From Panonychus citri (Eukaryota > Arthropoda > Arachnida > Trombidiformes > Tetranychidae): 64,000 nt of DNA. The notes under the pieces are model-generated. The model did not search any database and was not told the DNA's origin. It worked only from the letters and a program-made list of their open reading frames with translations. Positions 46,047 through 59,121 of the stretch are shown in pieces (within the stretch, counting starts at the first letter, position 1; each line of letters opens with the position of its first letter). The translations under genes and the position numbers were made by a program. Location of the stretch: the NCBI RefSeq assembly GCF_014898815.1, contig NW_026515445.1, positions 1,364,001 through 1,428,000 on the forward strand, in the 5' to 3' direction.

Positions 46047-48648
46047 TCAAAGATTGTTTCCTGGAATCATTTTTATTGATTTACCATGAATTAAGATTGA
46101 GTTAATTGCTGTTAACAATGGGAACTTGCGACCAAAACAATTACCATGAAAATCATCTCTGTCAATATCCCAAATCATAATCCCACCGAGATCATGGGTT
46201 TTAACATACTGTGATTTCCTTGCCACAGTTAACGGATGATCAAATGAGGCCCATTGATTGTTGTAATAAGTATAAAAAAGTTCAGATTCTGAATCACGTA
46301 CGAGTTTCCAACCTTTTTTCTGAATTCGATCACAAATCTGAAGATTTTTTTTCAGCAAATGAAAAGAAAAATAATCAAAAAGTCAGCGATTGAGATGAAT
46401 TAAAGATTAATTCAAAATTAGTGCGAAATCACAGGTTTATTATAAATAGATTAGAATAGTTTGCTGAACATAAAAGAGAAAGTTCGAACTTTGAGTTTTC
46501 GATAAAATAACATGCTCATTCCTGTGGACTAATAAGCATTCTAATTCTTAACATGATTGACCATAGACAAGATTGATTGAACTTTAATTTGTGTTATTAT
46601 CATGGAAATGGGTCAATGGTTAATTTAACCAAAAAGTCAATCAAGATAGTTGAGCTTAACTCCCACTACTTAAATTAAAGACAAGTACTAATGAATTCCA
46701 AGTATCTATTGAAGCGACAATTGATGAACAACAGTCTTTTCATCGTTTCTTTTTCCTTTTCCTGTTTTTTTTCTCCGAGAGAAAAATTTCATTTCAATAT
46801 ATTTCAACAGAAAAGATTGGAAAAAGCAATAGATTCTCCTTCAAGTTTTATGTAAAAAAGTTCTGACACTAAGTATTCCTATTCTCATATTGATTCATTT
46901 CTGTTCTCGATTCTATCACGATTGTATTAGTCAAATGATTGTTAAATATTATCATGATTATTTTCGTTATTATTGTAATACTTGTGTTAACAATTTGTTC
47001 ACTTTCAGCTATTATAATGAATTGAACTATTGAAGCTCAGTCTTTTTTTCATTCGAATGGATTAAATTTGTAACTTTTGCCAAAAAAAAGTTCTACCAAT
47101 AATTTCAACAGTTTTGTAGTTTTTCATTATTTTTCATGAAAAGTTATCTCTATTTTTAATCTTCTTCGAGATACTTATGTTAAATCAGCTTAAGCAATGT
47201 TCATACTTTGTTCAATCAGGTTAATCATTTTCAGTTACACAAAGTTTTGCTCTATGTACACAGCGTTGATCAGATGAAAGGCTGTGAAATGAAATTCTGG
47301 CCATTTATTTATGTTTATACGAGGAACTTTATGGTTTATTTGTTGATTAGCTACAATTCAATATCAAATAAAAGTTATTACGTTGATATGCTTACCTCAT
47401 AGAAAGCTAATAGTCCATCAGCTAATGTAAACTCCCCCTTGTCTCCTGGACCCTTAACAGCAGCACCAATCCCATGGTCATTAGGGTCAACTAAAGTGAA
47501 ACTACGTGCGAAACTTGGTAAACCAAGAATTAACTTGCGACTTGGAATACCCTTCGAAATGTAAAGATGTAGACTTGAATTCTGAATAAAAATAATCAAG
47601 AGAGAGAGAGAGAGATTGTAATTATCATCATAACAATAATTGGAATAGTTTTGTGTAACTATTGAATTAATCATGAGTACTCACAGCATTTAGATCAACC
47701 GCAAAACCTGGTTGGCTAAATAAAGGTGATTGATGTCCAGTTAATTGATTCCAATGAGCAACATAATCAAAAGTCATCACATTAATATAATCAAGTCGAG
47801 ATAGAGAAACAAAATCATAGCTTCGTTTAGCAATCATTGGATCACCGGAAACTGTTGCTGTAACAAGTAATCGAGATTCTGACTGATCAAAAGCATCTTT
47901 TAGCTCGCGGACAAAAAGTCCAAAGTTCTCCCTATCATCTGAATGAGAATTTTGTTGTCGACAATCTCCATTCCAACAGACTGGATAAAACCAGGCCAAA
48001 TCGAGTCCGTCGAATCCATGTAAAAGTAGAAAAGTGATTGCATGATCTATGAAAGCCTTTCGATTGAGACGCTCAGAGACCAAGGTTGAAAATTTGTCCG
48101 ATTGTTCAGACCAACCACCAATCGATAAAAGTATCTTCAAGCCTCGATTCGTTTCTTTCAATGAAATAACTCGCTAAAAGAAGATCGATTGTGAAAGACA
48201 AACAATAGAAATCAATTCAATCGTCTTACCTCATAAAACCGATTATCGATTTCAGCCCATTTGTCGCTTGGCTCCATCAACAAGGTTTCACTATTCAAAA
48301 CCGTATAAGCATAATGAAGATGAGTACATTTGGACGCGTCGATATCCTCAGGCAAGAACATTCCTCGACTTGTCCTGTACCAAGCCTCGACAGCATAATA
48401 GTAACAGATCACTTTATATTGTCGATTATTATTTAATCCAATGAATTGTGGCTTCACAATAGTCGATAATCTCAATTGATCATTTTCACTGAAATTGCTG
48501 TTAAATTGAAGCACTAAAATCACAGGAAAAGATAGACACTCATTAGTGTGGTTGTTTGATTAATTGTCAATTTCATCTTACCTGTAAATATTGACTCTAT
48601 TGAAACAATTAATATAAATAATCCTAATGAATTAAGTTGTCTCCTCAT
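46047..48648 (-). CDS. GH18 chitinase-like protein, catalytically inactive type
   Basis: Five exons: 48648-48582 (signal peptide, MRRQLNSLGLFILIVSIES), 48513-48230, 48173-47685, 47581-47396 and 46337-46047. All have GT-AG introns and matching phases, giving 438 residues, the usual length for secreted GH18 proteins. Visible blocks are YKVICYYYAVEAW, SKCTHLHYAY, the substrate-loop KILLSIGGW (130-138), MTFDYVAHW, KLILGLPSFARSF and GGIMIWDIDRDD. The catalytic motif DxxDxDxE is changed: D172 and D175 remain, but the third Asp is Ala177 and the catalytic Glu is Phe179 (DGLDLAWFYP). It therefore cannot hydrolyse chitin by the GH18 mechanism. It is probably a secreted chitinase-like or IDGF-like lectin or growth factor. 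Introns are 68, 56, 103 and 1058 bp. Confidence 0.88.
47599..47615. repeat. (AG)n microsatellite
   Basis: Short AG run inside the third intron of the chitinase-like gene, just upstream (minus strand) of the exon 4 acceptor; there it reads as a pyrimidine run, CT, on the coding strand. Confidence 0.85.
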
Positions 48649-49200
48649 GTTGTCAACTATTAATTGTCCTCAACACTTAAACAGATAATATAACATGTAA
48701 CCGTTAACTGATTGTAAACACCATCATCTTAATTATCATTATCATAAATAAATCAAATTATGCAAATTTAAAAACAGTGAGAATTTTGAATAAGCCTTGA
48801 TAATGAACACAAATTGACATTGATTGAACTTGATTGTGAAAAAATTAACTTTACAATTTGCATACAATTAATAGTTGATCGTTTCCTCTTCCGTATTTAG
48901 ATCATCACTTTAAGCCTCATTAAATGATTAATATGATTAAAAGTGATTTAAATACATTACTGTTGACATTAGATTTTGTGTAAGTTTTTTCAAGGTTGAT
49001 CAAACTATTCATGGAAATTAATTCAGTTCAACCCAATACAATTGTTACTCTAATCTACTAATTATAATCATGACATTTTCCCAATGTAACCTCATTATGG
49101 GAGCAATTTATGCAACAATTAATATGACAGGTTAATGTTAATGTTAACAAGACTTGATTACATGTTGTTGTATAAATATTAACAATAAGGAACAATTATT

Positions 49201-49420
49201 AACAATTTTATATTTTCACGTTCCTAATGAAGTAAATTAAGTTATAATTGCGATTAAATCATTTTAGCTTCTTATTAAATCAAAACGGAAAATTTTCTTT
49301 TCATTGTTACAATTGCAAGTATTTTGCTACGTATAAGTGAAAGTGACAACATTTTTGTTGCAAATTGATATTTAATCACAAGTAACGGTTTGTACATTGA
49401 GTTTGTTTCGGTTTTCATAT
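49201..49420. repeat. 220-bp direct repeat, copy 1
   Basis: Matches 50183-50401 with a few substitutions and one base length difference. The pair are 982 bp apart and bracket the MITE and the VPS15 fragments. Confidence 0.9.
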
Positions 49421-49426
49421 AACATA

Positions 49427-49655
49427 CAGCCAAAGACTTTGAGTTTGCAACCACTTTTTAAATCATTCACGAAGTTAATGATAAGCAAATAAAGATAACT
49501 TTTGATATCTAATCAGTTGACCATTTTAAGACTACACCACTTGAATTAGTGGACAGACTTATCATCATATCTTTGGGTTAACTTTATCTCTCATTGATTA
49601 TTTTCAACTACGTGAATGATTTAGAAAGTGTTTGCAAACTCAAAGTCTTTGGCTG
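49427..49655. mobile_element. TA-flanked MITE with 25-bp inverted ends
   Basis: 229 bp, ends CAGCCAAAGACTTTGAGTTT and its reverse complement, with TA on both sides (49425-49426, 49656-49657). It is non-coding and Tc1/mariner-type. The sister direct repeat at 50183-50401 lacks it, which supports insertion after or independently of the duplication. Confidence 0.8.
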
Positions 49656-49679
49656 TATAATATTGAAAAGAAAAAGATT

Positions 49680-49912
49680 CGTATCCGATAGTCTTTATTG
49701 AAGAAATGGTTTAAGAAGTTCTATACATGGGGATCCAAGGTACTCAGCAATTGGCACAACTACTTTCGATAAGCAAAAGGCCAACGCATCGATTGCTTCA
49801 ACTCGAACCCTTGAAACGGGATCTCGAAGCATGACCAATAAATAAGGCAAAATTCTGTCCAATATTTATGGAGAGAGAGTAAAGTGTCTACTTTGGATAA
49901 GCAAAAGGACAA
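49680..49912 (-). pseudogene. Chimeric fragments copied from VPS15
   Basis: Positions 49680-49760 match VPS15 53147-53227 (exon 4). Positions 49761-49881 match 53786-53906 (exon 2). Positions 49883-49912 match 53780-53809 again, with mismatches. Identity is very high in the first two. Orientation and order agree with the gene, but 558 bp (exon 2 end, exon 3, introns) are missing between them. The junction is not at a splice site, so this is a deleted genomic copy, not a processed pseudogene. Confidence 0.9.
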
Positions 49913-50182
49913 AAATGAAAAATTCAATTGTTCAGTGATGCATCTTTATGACAACGCAAACCTGTTTGATAGACAACCTTATTGCTCTTAACATGAAATT
50001 AATTCTTTGAAGGTTTTCCCCACATGGATGATGAAATTACATTTCAATTATCATAATTTATGCGCACTGTAATGTACAAAAATTAACTCATTTTAAAAGT
50101 TGATATTCGACATTGATTTTAACAGGTTTTTAATCAGATCCGGTTCGAAGTTTTCGTAACGCCATCGATTGTATAATCTCAT

Positions 50183-50401
50183 AACAATTTTATATTTTCA
50201 TGTTCCTAATGAAGTAAATTAAGTTATAATTGCGATTGAATCGTTTTAGCTTCTTATTAAATCAAAACGGAAAATTTTCTTTTCATTGTTACAATTGCAA
50301 GTATTTTGCTACGTATAAGTGAAAGTGACAACATTTTGTTGCAAATTGATATTTAATCACAAGTAACGGTTTGTACATTAAGTTTGTTTCAGTTTTCATA
50401 T
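50183..50401. repeat. 220-bp direct repeat, copy 2
   Basis: Partner of 49201-49420. Past its end, a shared stretch TATAATATTGAAAAGAAAAA occurs both after the MITE (49656) and near 50498. The two regions therefore share more than the 220 bp. Confidence 0.9.
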
Positions 50402-50814
50402 ATTAGATTTATGTTTCGATTTCGGTTGATTAGCGTTCCATTAACTATTAATATTTTTAGAATATATTATATTGGGTACTGGTCTTCTAGTGACCTTATA
50501 ATATTGAAAAGAAAAAGAAATAAAGTAAAAATCAAGAGTGAATGCTAAGAGAAAGAGAGGGAGTAGAGCAGAGATGCTAATCAATTATCATTAATATTAA
50601 TATATTGATACAGTTATTGTATCATGAGCAATAATTACTTGAGTTGACCGATAGAAAGTCAAAAAACATCGAGATAAGATCAATGATAATTTAAGGAAAT
50701 GTGATAGAAAAAAATTATGGCGGTTTTAAAATGAAAAGTATTGTATACTTGAAGACAATTTCATAATAGAAATTGAAGTGAAAAATGAAATAATTTAAAG
50801 ATTAATAATGTTGA

Positions 50815-53800
50815 TCATCTCCATACTTTGACACATCCATCAGCACTTGATGAAATCAATGCATTCATTTTGTTCAACCAAAGGAGATCAGTTACTGATG
50901 ATTTATGAGCTTGTGAAACTGCCGATTGCTCCCAAGTTATTCCACTAGAATTACCTGGACCAATATTGAGAGATGTAGATGAAGATGAGTGAGGGAAACC
51001 TGAATCCAATGAGGTGGTTGAAGGTTGACGATAAGTTTTATGTTCTTGAATTACTTCACCGCCTTCGATCAGTTTCACGTCATAATGAACCGTATATTCA
51101 GGCGGTGCATTTCTGAATGAGGGGGAATATGGCCAAGGGACACTTCTATTGGAATCAGAGATTAGACCACAATTATTAATGTTAAGACAATCCCAGAAAC
51201 GAAGCTTGAAGTCAGTCCCTCCAGTAACGACACATTCATTTCCATTTATGTCAAGGGTCACTATTCCGTTCACCGATCGAGCGCATACATCTTTATTCTC
51301 AGCTGTTAGAGCTGGAAGGTCACTGGCCCAAAGAGAGCGAATACGTTCCGAAGTGCCACAATTCCACAAAATAACTTCATTGTTTCCTTGAACTGGAAAG
51401 AGAAAAAAAACAGGAAATTGAGAAAATTGTTGAAATGTTGACGAAAACAATAGAAAATTATCTAAACAACTTACTTGCTGAGTAGAGAACACCCTTTGAG
51501 AAAAGAATTCGCATCACCCTTTTACCATTTTTCTTATTCTTTCCAAAGTTCATTACACTTGCTTCGAGGTAGAATCGGAGATCATAAATTGTTAAAACGC
51601 CTCGAGAAGTACCAACACAGAGTATGTGCTCGTTACCATCGAGACAGCTTATCATTCCTTTGACTAGAGGATCTTCAATCTTCCAAGATGGAGATTGATT
51701 CAAAGGTTGCCTGAGATCACGGCCAACTATTTGAGAGGCCGTGTTGGATGCGGCAAAAACATTGGGTGAAATGACACAAAGATCAGTTAAAAAGGTATTA
51801 TCTTCATCGCAACAATACATTTTAACTTTTCGATTTAGTTTCATTTTAGAAGATGAATTGTCCATTTGCAGAATGTAAAGAGTATTACTTTTTGTGAAAC
51901 TGATTAGGTTATTGGTCCCTGGGGCATAAACCACTGTCTTAAATTCAGTTTCATCTTCAGAAACTCTGAAGCTTTGCTTTGATTTGTTTATCATGCAATT
52001 TCTATCTTCCACTTTCGCAGCATCCCAAACTTTCAACGTACAGTCCGAAGAACAGGTAACAAAAACCGTACTTGGTTCAATAAGTGTCATCCTATTGATG
52101 CATCCTGAGTGTTCATGAAATTGTCCTAACAAGACACCTCGAGGCGCATGAGAAGTGACACCATATTTACTTGTAACCCGAGGTTCGGTGGTTGAATTGG
52201 ACATTTCAGACATGTTATAGATGAAGTAATGTTTTTTGCGAGAGATTAAATTGTGCAAATCGTTAACACAAGGTGGACATGTTATGGGTTGTGGTCCACT
52301 GTTACTAATAACATTTTCTTTAGCCTCCTGAGCAACTGGAATCACATCAAGATCTGTTGATTTTTCATTAACAGAATTAGCATCTAGAATTTCCTGTGAT
52401 GTCTCAGCGCTTTCTCGATGTGAGCCAAACATCGATTGCCATTCGTCATTAATGTTTATTCCTGATGCCGTTTGGTAATTCCTTCGGTAAAACATGTCTG
52501 ATTTGTCAGTTTCATTGAGATTTACAGAATATGTTTTGCGAGGTTTACGAACTGAGATTATGTTTGCAGTTGGGTCAGGCTCAGGACGACCTCGAAAATC
52601 TCGATGGATTTTACCCAAAATTTTGGATAAATTAAGAATCTGCTCTTCTTGGTCCTCTGATAATCTGCTCTCTCCTTGATAGTTGAGTGATCGGAGAAGA
52701 GGACAAGTATAATCAACAGAATTTTGTTTGCCAGCTCTTGCCTTTGCTCGCAGTTTTTTTCTTTCCTTAAGACAATCAATGAGTGGAATGAAACTATTAT
52801 CCTTTAGATTCGTATAGCGTGATGGTTGAATAATTATATTCAACACATGTCTTGGTATCGGGCTCTTAAGATTTTCCAGCAGAACATCGATATTTTGTAA
52901 TGAGAAAATCTCTTTCGTCATGTATGGAGCAATGAGAGGCATAATTTTACAATAAATATCAGCACTGCTCAATTCTTGAGCAAGAACATGGATAAAGTTC
53001 ACTAAACTGTGTCTCACCCAAATGTTTGGATGGGAAAGTAAACTGATAGCATCACTTAAGATTTCAAATACTATTGGTTTTTGCCATAATTTTGCTTCAG
53101 TTAATTTAGATAAGCAGATCAAAGTTCTGTAGATAACAGTTTCTTCCGTATCCGATAGTCCTTGTTGAAGAAATGGTTTAAGAAGTTCTATACATGGGGA
53201 TCCAAGGTACTCAGCAATTGGCACAACATTGTCAAAAAATGCACTACGAAGATCATGCATTTCCTAAATAAAAACAACAAAACAATCGAGATAAGTATCA
53301 ATAAAGGTCTTATCGAAGATCAGTTAATTACCGTTCCATTTAAAAATGTGAATATATGAGACAAAATTAGTTCATTTGTTTTTTGGTGACCAAAAAATTT
53401 ACAAAGTTTCGAAATGTTGTTTGAGAGTAGCCATATTTTCACTTCACTCGATTGATCCGTTAAAAGATTAGCAACCATCGCCTGGAAACCTGAATGTAAT
53501 ACTGCTAATTCAGTGTTATAATGAAGTACATCGCCGGTCGAATTGCTAAGAAACTTGGATGCAATGTCCGCGAGCTCGGCCAAATGTTCAGCTAGGGCTA
53601 AGCGAACATGACAAGATGGGTCCTTGGCTAATGGAGTCTAAAAGAAAGTCAAAAAGAAAAATCTTTAGTATCGATTGGAAGAGTAAAACAAAGGAAATAT
53701 TATAGAAATAGTAATAATAATGAATTACCAAATTTGGAAGAATGTAATCTGGGAAAACGTTATTATCACTTGGGGGTACAGTGTCTACTTTCGATAAGCA

Positions 53801-55516
53801 AAAGGCCAACGCATCGATTGCTTCAACTCGAACCCTTGAAACGGGATCTCGAAGCATGACCAATAAATAAGGCAAAATTCTGTCCAATATGTATGGAGAG
53901 AGAGTAGTTACATCACAGTTTAAAATATCACATAATAGCCTCAGGCCAATAGTTTTTGCATGTAGGTGTTTTAACGATCGGATTACTGAAGTTACCAAAA
54001 CAATGAGCAAAAGAAAACCTTTAGGATCTTCTTTCTCTATTAAAGGAATGATTGTTTTCAATTTGCTGGAAATTTGAATAACCTTTTCATCTGGTGGAAG
54101 TTTGATTATATCTTTGATAAAGATGAAAAGATCACTGAAATAATTGGGAAATAGCGTTGGAGTTAAAGCTTTCAAGTGGTGTGAAGCTGATTTTCTCAGC
54201 TTAGGATCCAGTTCGGTGAAATTCAAAACTGTTTGACGTATCAGATCATCGGGAATTGAATCGATTATCTTGTTGTAGCTTTGAATATTACGATCTCCTG
54301 CTCGGTAAGAGAGCAATGTAGAAAGATCAAAAAGACCACCGTTTGAAGAAACTTCTGTGAAAAGCTCAGCAAGAACACAGCCAATGCTGAAAAGATCCAT
54401 GGACGGTTGATGGTCAATTGATGTACTTGATTCTTGAGCCGAGGTGGGAACATATTCAGGAGGAGTGAGATCACCCTGAGAGTGACTCTCATGAGTGAAT
54501 CTCTCTGGGGCAACATTGCAAGTTCGTCTTCTTGAGGTGTCAAAAAAATAAGAGAAATCAGCTGGATTGTCCTTTAGAAAAAAGAGAACAAAGAAAAAGG
54601 AAATGTTAATGTTGAAAGTTTACAAAAAGGAAAAACTTGTTGAGATCTATAGAAAAGAAGCTTTTGTTGGTCAAATAGTTCTTTCCAACTGGACAGTAGA
54701 GATAATCATGGTGAATACTATGGATAATTTCAAATTATCATTTTCAAAAAAGTGCGACAATTAGCTTAGATAAAGGAACAGATAAGCTTCACCAAACTAA
54801 AGCTTTTCTATTATCTAAATTATGCTGAAGTCAACTGATTTAACCATGGAATCAAACACGTCACAAAGGAGCTTTGAGTAGGAAATAATTTCGAGTTTGT
54901 AAACAATAGTATTTACCTCAGGAAGAAATACTGGCTTATATGTAGCAAAATCTGTCATAAGAACCCAAAGGTAACTTGTGATGAGAATGTTTTCCAATTT
55001 GATGTCCCCATGACAGATTCCTTTCTCGTGAATCCATTCTGCAGATTTGAGTACTTGGTAAGCGATCCATGTTTTCTCGAAGAATGTTAAAAATGGTCGA
55101 GTTGATATTCTATCATACAAATTATATTTGATATACTGTCTAATCAGAACGGCCGCTTTCTCATTGATAACAGCTTTGCTGAAGGCGAGTGCATTTGGAT
55201 TATCTTTCAGTATTTCTTTAACCCAATCGATCATTTCTTTGTGAGCTTTCAATGGTAAGGTAGGATCATTAATAACAAACACTTTAGCAACACCAAGACT
55301 GGGAGCATCAAGTCCAGAATATTGATTAGAAATAGATGATTGCATGTCAGATGCTTGAGGGCGTACTTGGTGTAGCTTAACTCGAGCCACTTTGAAGAAT
55401 CGTGTTGATCCAAGATTCCCATCGAAAGTAACACACTCGGTCGCAGCGATATCAGATAGATAATATTCCGTTGGGTGAAGCTGTACAGGTACAATTCCGG
55501 ACAAATGGTTGCCCAT
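50815..55516 (-). CDS. PIK3R4: VPS15 / PI3K regulatory subunit 4
   Basis: Five exons: 55516-54917, 54571-53729, 53637-53332, 53263-51475 and 51392-50815. GT-AG introns and phases are consistent throughout, giving 1371 residues, close to the usual 1350-1460. The start MGNHLSGIVP has the Gly2 myristoylation signal typical of VPS15. The kinase-like domain has GSTRFFKVAR, HGDIK (169-173) and DFA (189-191) where active kinases have DFG, as in this family. APERF follows. HEAT repeats are in the middle (DPVSRVRVEAIDAL; LLKPFLQQGLSDTEE), and C-terminal WD40 repeats include HEHSGCINRM, CSSDCTLKVWD and SADGCVKVWR. VPS15 scaffolds VPS34 and Beclin-1 on endosomes and autophagosomes. It appears fully intact. 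Pieces of exons 2 and 4 are copied downstream at 49680-49912. Confidence 0.95.
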
Positions 55517-56825
55517 TGTACAAAAAAACTAAGAGTCACGAGCACAGAAAATTGAATTGAAAATAAATAGATGAAGACAAAACATAAAATGTTTTTGTTT
55601 ACAATTTTTTTCCAAAAAAAAACATAACAATTACCTCGCTCACCGAAAGAGGCGCAACAATCACTTTTTCTTTTATTCTAAACCAATAGGTGTCACTACG
55701 CACAGGAGAAAAGTTAATTGTAACAATTAACAATTAAAAAGAAAAGAAAATGAATCAAATTTAAAATAGATATTAAACATTAACAACTTGTATTCTAATC
55801 TTAAGTGTTTTCATGATAATTGATAAACATATAAACTAGATTATGACGGATAATTTGAGAGGAATCAGTTGATAAAAAGACTTAAATAAAATCGTAATTG
55901 TATTAATATTTTGTTAATTGTGAGCGATTTATGCTTTCAAACCTGATGTTTTCTTAGATTTTCATGATAACTGAAATTTTAATCATGTTTATGGCTCAAT
56001 TGTCTTTTCTCTTATATTTTATTGAAGATTTCTACCCAATAGTTGACATCAAATGGTCACAATTTTTGCCAAGAAATTACGATTGCCGATTACTATTAAC
56101 ATCATTTAAGATTCAATTAAAAGTGAATCAGTGAAAACAATAAGTGAACATAAGACGAAACATTAAGCCCTTAATATAAACCTAATTGGATAGATAATAA
56201 AAGTTACTTAAACTGATTCAATGTTTGATTCTTTTTCTTTATTCAATTTCCTTTTATCATGATGATGATAAAGATGAGGATGATGATAGGGTAGTGAAAG
56301 AGTGTCAGGCAAAAGAGAGACTATGATCTTGCGTAGAGTAAAATTCAATTGCATTTCTCATGATTCTTGGACTGAATCATCACAAAGAAGATGGAAAAAC
56401 ATTACGAACATGATAAAGTTCATGATCAAGAACTGAAACATCTCGTTATTATCTAAAGTAAGACTGAAATATGAATCAATTTTTTTTCACTTTCAAACTG
56501 TTAATGAATTTTGCTCACAACTGATCAATAGTTTCAATCCGTGTCATCATCATGATCTTGCACCTTAATTGTTCATTGTTAACATTTGGTGAAATCTGAT
56601 ATCACAAGAACAACAATTCAAAGTTATTATCTACAAAAATCTAACATTTTGATTAGTCTCCGATGATCAGAACTAATTTTACATGGAAAGTTCATCTTAT
56701 TGGTTCATCATTAACTATGTTCAAAATTCATTGGCAACTGAAACGGTGACAAGTTAATTCCTTACAATCAACTGATTGTGATCATACTCTAGTAACCTGA
56801 TTGTGTAAATTAAATTTCTAATTAA
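55517..56825. other. Intergenic region between divergent VPS15 and a small plus-strand gene
   Basis: 1.3 kb between two genes read in opposite directions away from it, so it should contain both promoters. It is AT-rich with no clear TATA/initiator pair that I would call. No coding region seen. Confidence 0.5.
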
Positions 56826-59121
56826 ATGGCTTTAATTAAAAGATGTTGCTTCCTCTCAGTTCGCAGAGGAAGCTATTTAAGCGCTTTCTACACCTTGGTA
56901 TGTAATTTAATCTTAATTGTTTTAACGATAATTGGTTATTTTAATCCACAATTAACTGTCTAACTGTCTTGTTAATCTTTGTCTAATGTTGAGTTAATTA
57001 AATTAAACCTAAACTACATCGAGATGATTATAACATCACATCATCATTTTGATTAGTTTTAGTCTTCATTTCTCATTTACTATTTACTTTAACTGCATCT
57101 TTCCACTAATCCATTAATTGTAGTTAATTATATGCCAACTTGGTCATTGATTTAATTTTCGTTGAGCTCTAATCATTGTCTAATTATTCTTGATTAGCAA
57201 TTCCTAGAATCTATTTGTAACAAGTAAATCAACTTCAATATCATTACATGTTTCCCACTCAATCTAGTAAACGAAACAATTACAATCAGCTAATGATAAT
57301 CATTTTCAAATACAATTGTTGTACTAACAGTTGATTAACAGAAAACTAATTTCCACAGGCTTGTTTTGAGTGATTAAATTAACAGTTTACTCAAAATAAA
57401 TTTAGCCTTAGATTGATTAACAATTGATGAATTGATTTCTTTTAACCAGAATATCAGAAAATTATTACGAAAAACAATTTATTTGAATGTTAATTATCTC
57501 AAGAGCTTTTTATTAATATATTATATCTTGGATAGATAATTGAATCGAGTTCACAACAGCATTAAATGTAAAGGTATTCCCAAAGAGTTAATCGCTTGAG
57601 AATTGATTTAATTGTATATTTATATTACTAATAACACTAAGAATACTAACAAGAATAAGCCTTAAGAATAGTCTACTAAATTGTTGACATCTCAAAATTT
57701 GTATATCAACAAAAGTTACATGATGATCATAACCTTCATTAGAATTCACTCCGTATGAATAATTAATCCGAGTAAATATTAATAACTGAATTAATATATA
57801 AGAGAAAATGTTTCTCAACAATTAAATTTCACCAACAATCACTCTGAATGACCGATTGTTTCCTTTTCTTCATTTATCATCTGAAAACATAACAATAATT
57901 ATGATAATACTTATCAGAACTTCATACTGTTCAGAGTTTAAATCAGATTAGATTGTTGTAATACTTTCACTAATTGCTGATTACTGTTCATGTCTTCAAA
58001 CTACATCATATTTATATATTCAGTTTATATTCTGGTTATAAGTTAATCAGTTTGATTTGAAATTGACTCATTTGATTTCAGCCTGATGCTCATTAAAAGT
58101 TGAAACCAATTTATTTAGATTTAAATTGTTTGCTAACAATAAGTAGCCATGTAAATAGATACAAATTTTATCTTAATGATTAGTTATCGTAATGATTGCA
58201 TAGGGAAACTAATTTAATATTCATTAACAATGAACTTTCAATATAATCTACTGTTGATCGTTAATTGTGCTCAGAAAATGATTGAATAATCTCATAACAA
58301 GATAATTCTTGTAATAGTTAAACTTTTAATTCCCTGATCATGTTTTTATAATCGAGTTAAATTGTTAATCCTTTTCAAGTTTCACTCTTAATTTAATTGA
58401 TGATTGAAATGCTACTTTTTAATCAAATAATATCACACTAATTAACTTTTTTTTGTATCTCAATTAGGTATTTTACACGATGATTTTCATGGCTGGAACA
58501 ATTAATATTCACTCCATGCAAAATGATTTCTGTGAGTATGATAATTAACATTCAATCTATTACATGGGCCTAAGTCTAATCATTGGAGTGAAATTAAATT
58601 AAACTAAATTAATCTGATTATCGTCGGATATCAAATTACTTTACATATTTAAATTGTCAATTAATTACGATTAAATTGTAAATCTCTCTCTCTCTCTCCT
58701 TGTTAACTTTAACAACTAAGTATTAATTTCCTTAATTGAGGACAAAATTAATCATCAATTTTAATTTTCACTTTTTAATACTCAAACTCAATCAGAAAAT
58801 TGTCCCAAGTTTTCAAAATTAATTATCAAAAGTAATTGGATAATTGTGTTTAGATTTTCACAACTAATAAATTATATTCAATTATCATAGTGATAACACT
58901 TTTGATTCTAATAAATTTTGACAATTAAAGTTACCAAAGCTTTTAGTTATTTGTATTATTATCATAGATTCAGAATGAAAATTCATTTTCTTTTCTCAGT
59001 AACAATTGAATTTGATCAACTTTGTCAGAACTTTTTATTTATCTAAAGCTATTGTATCATAACTTTTATAACCTTTTATGTTACAGGTATTAAGAGTTTA
59101 TTCATTGAACTTATTACATGA
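56826..59121 (+). CDS. Small membrane protein, possible LAPTM/four-TM family N-terminus
   Basis: Exon 56826-56897 reads MALIKRCCFLSVRRGSYLSA then FYTL, with donor GTATGT. Exon 58468-58531 (acceptor TTAG, donor GTGAGT) reads VFYTMIFMAGTINIHSMQND. The most plausible next exon, 59087-59121 (acceptor TTACAG), adds CIKSLFIELIT and a TGA, giving 56 residues in matching phase. The CCFLSVRRG opening followed by a hydrophobic helix resembles the start of arthropod LAPTM-like four-helix proteins. If so the gene is either truncated or I have missed exons. The first two exons are much better supported than the third. Confidence 0.45.
58683..58698. repeat. (TC)n microsatellite
   Basis: Short TC run downstream of the second exon of the small plus-strand gene. 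Confidence 0.8.

Noticed and set aside
49680..49912. A processed (retrotransposed) VPS15 pseudogene
   Set aside because: The junction between the exon 2 and exon 4 pieces is inside exons, not at splice sites, exon 3 is missing and there is no poly-A tail.
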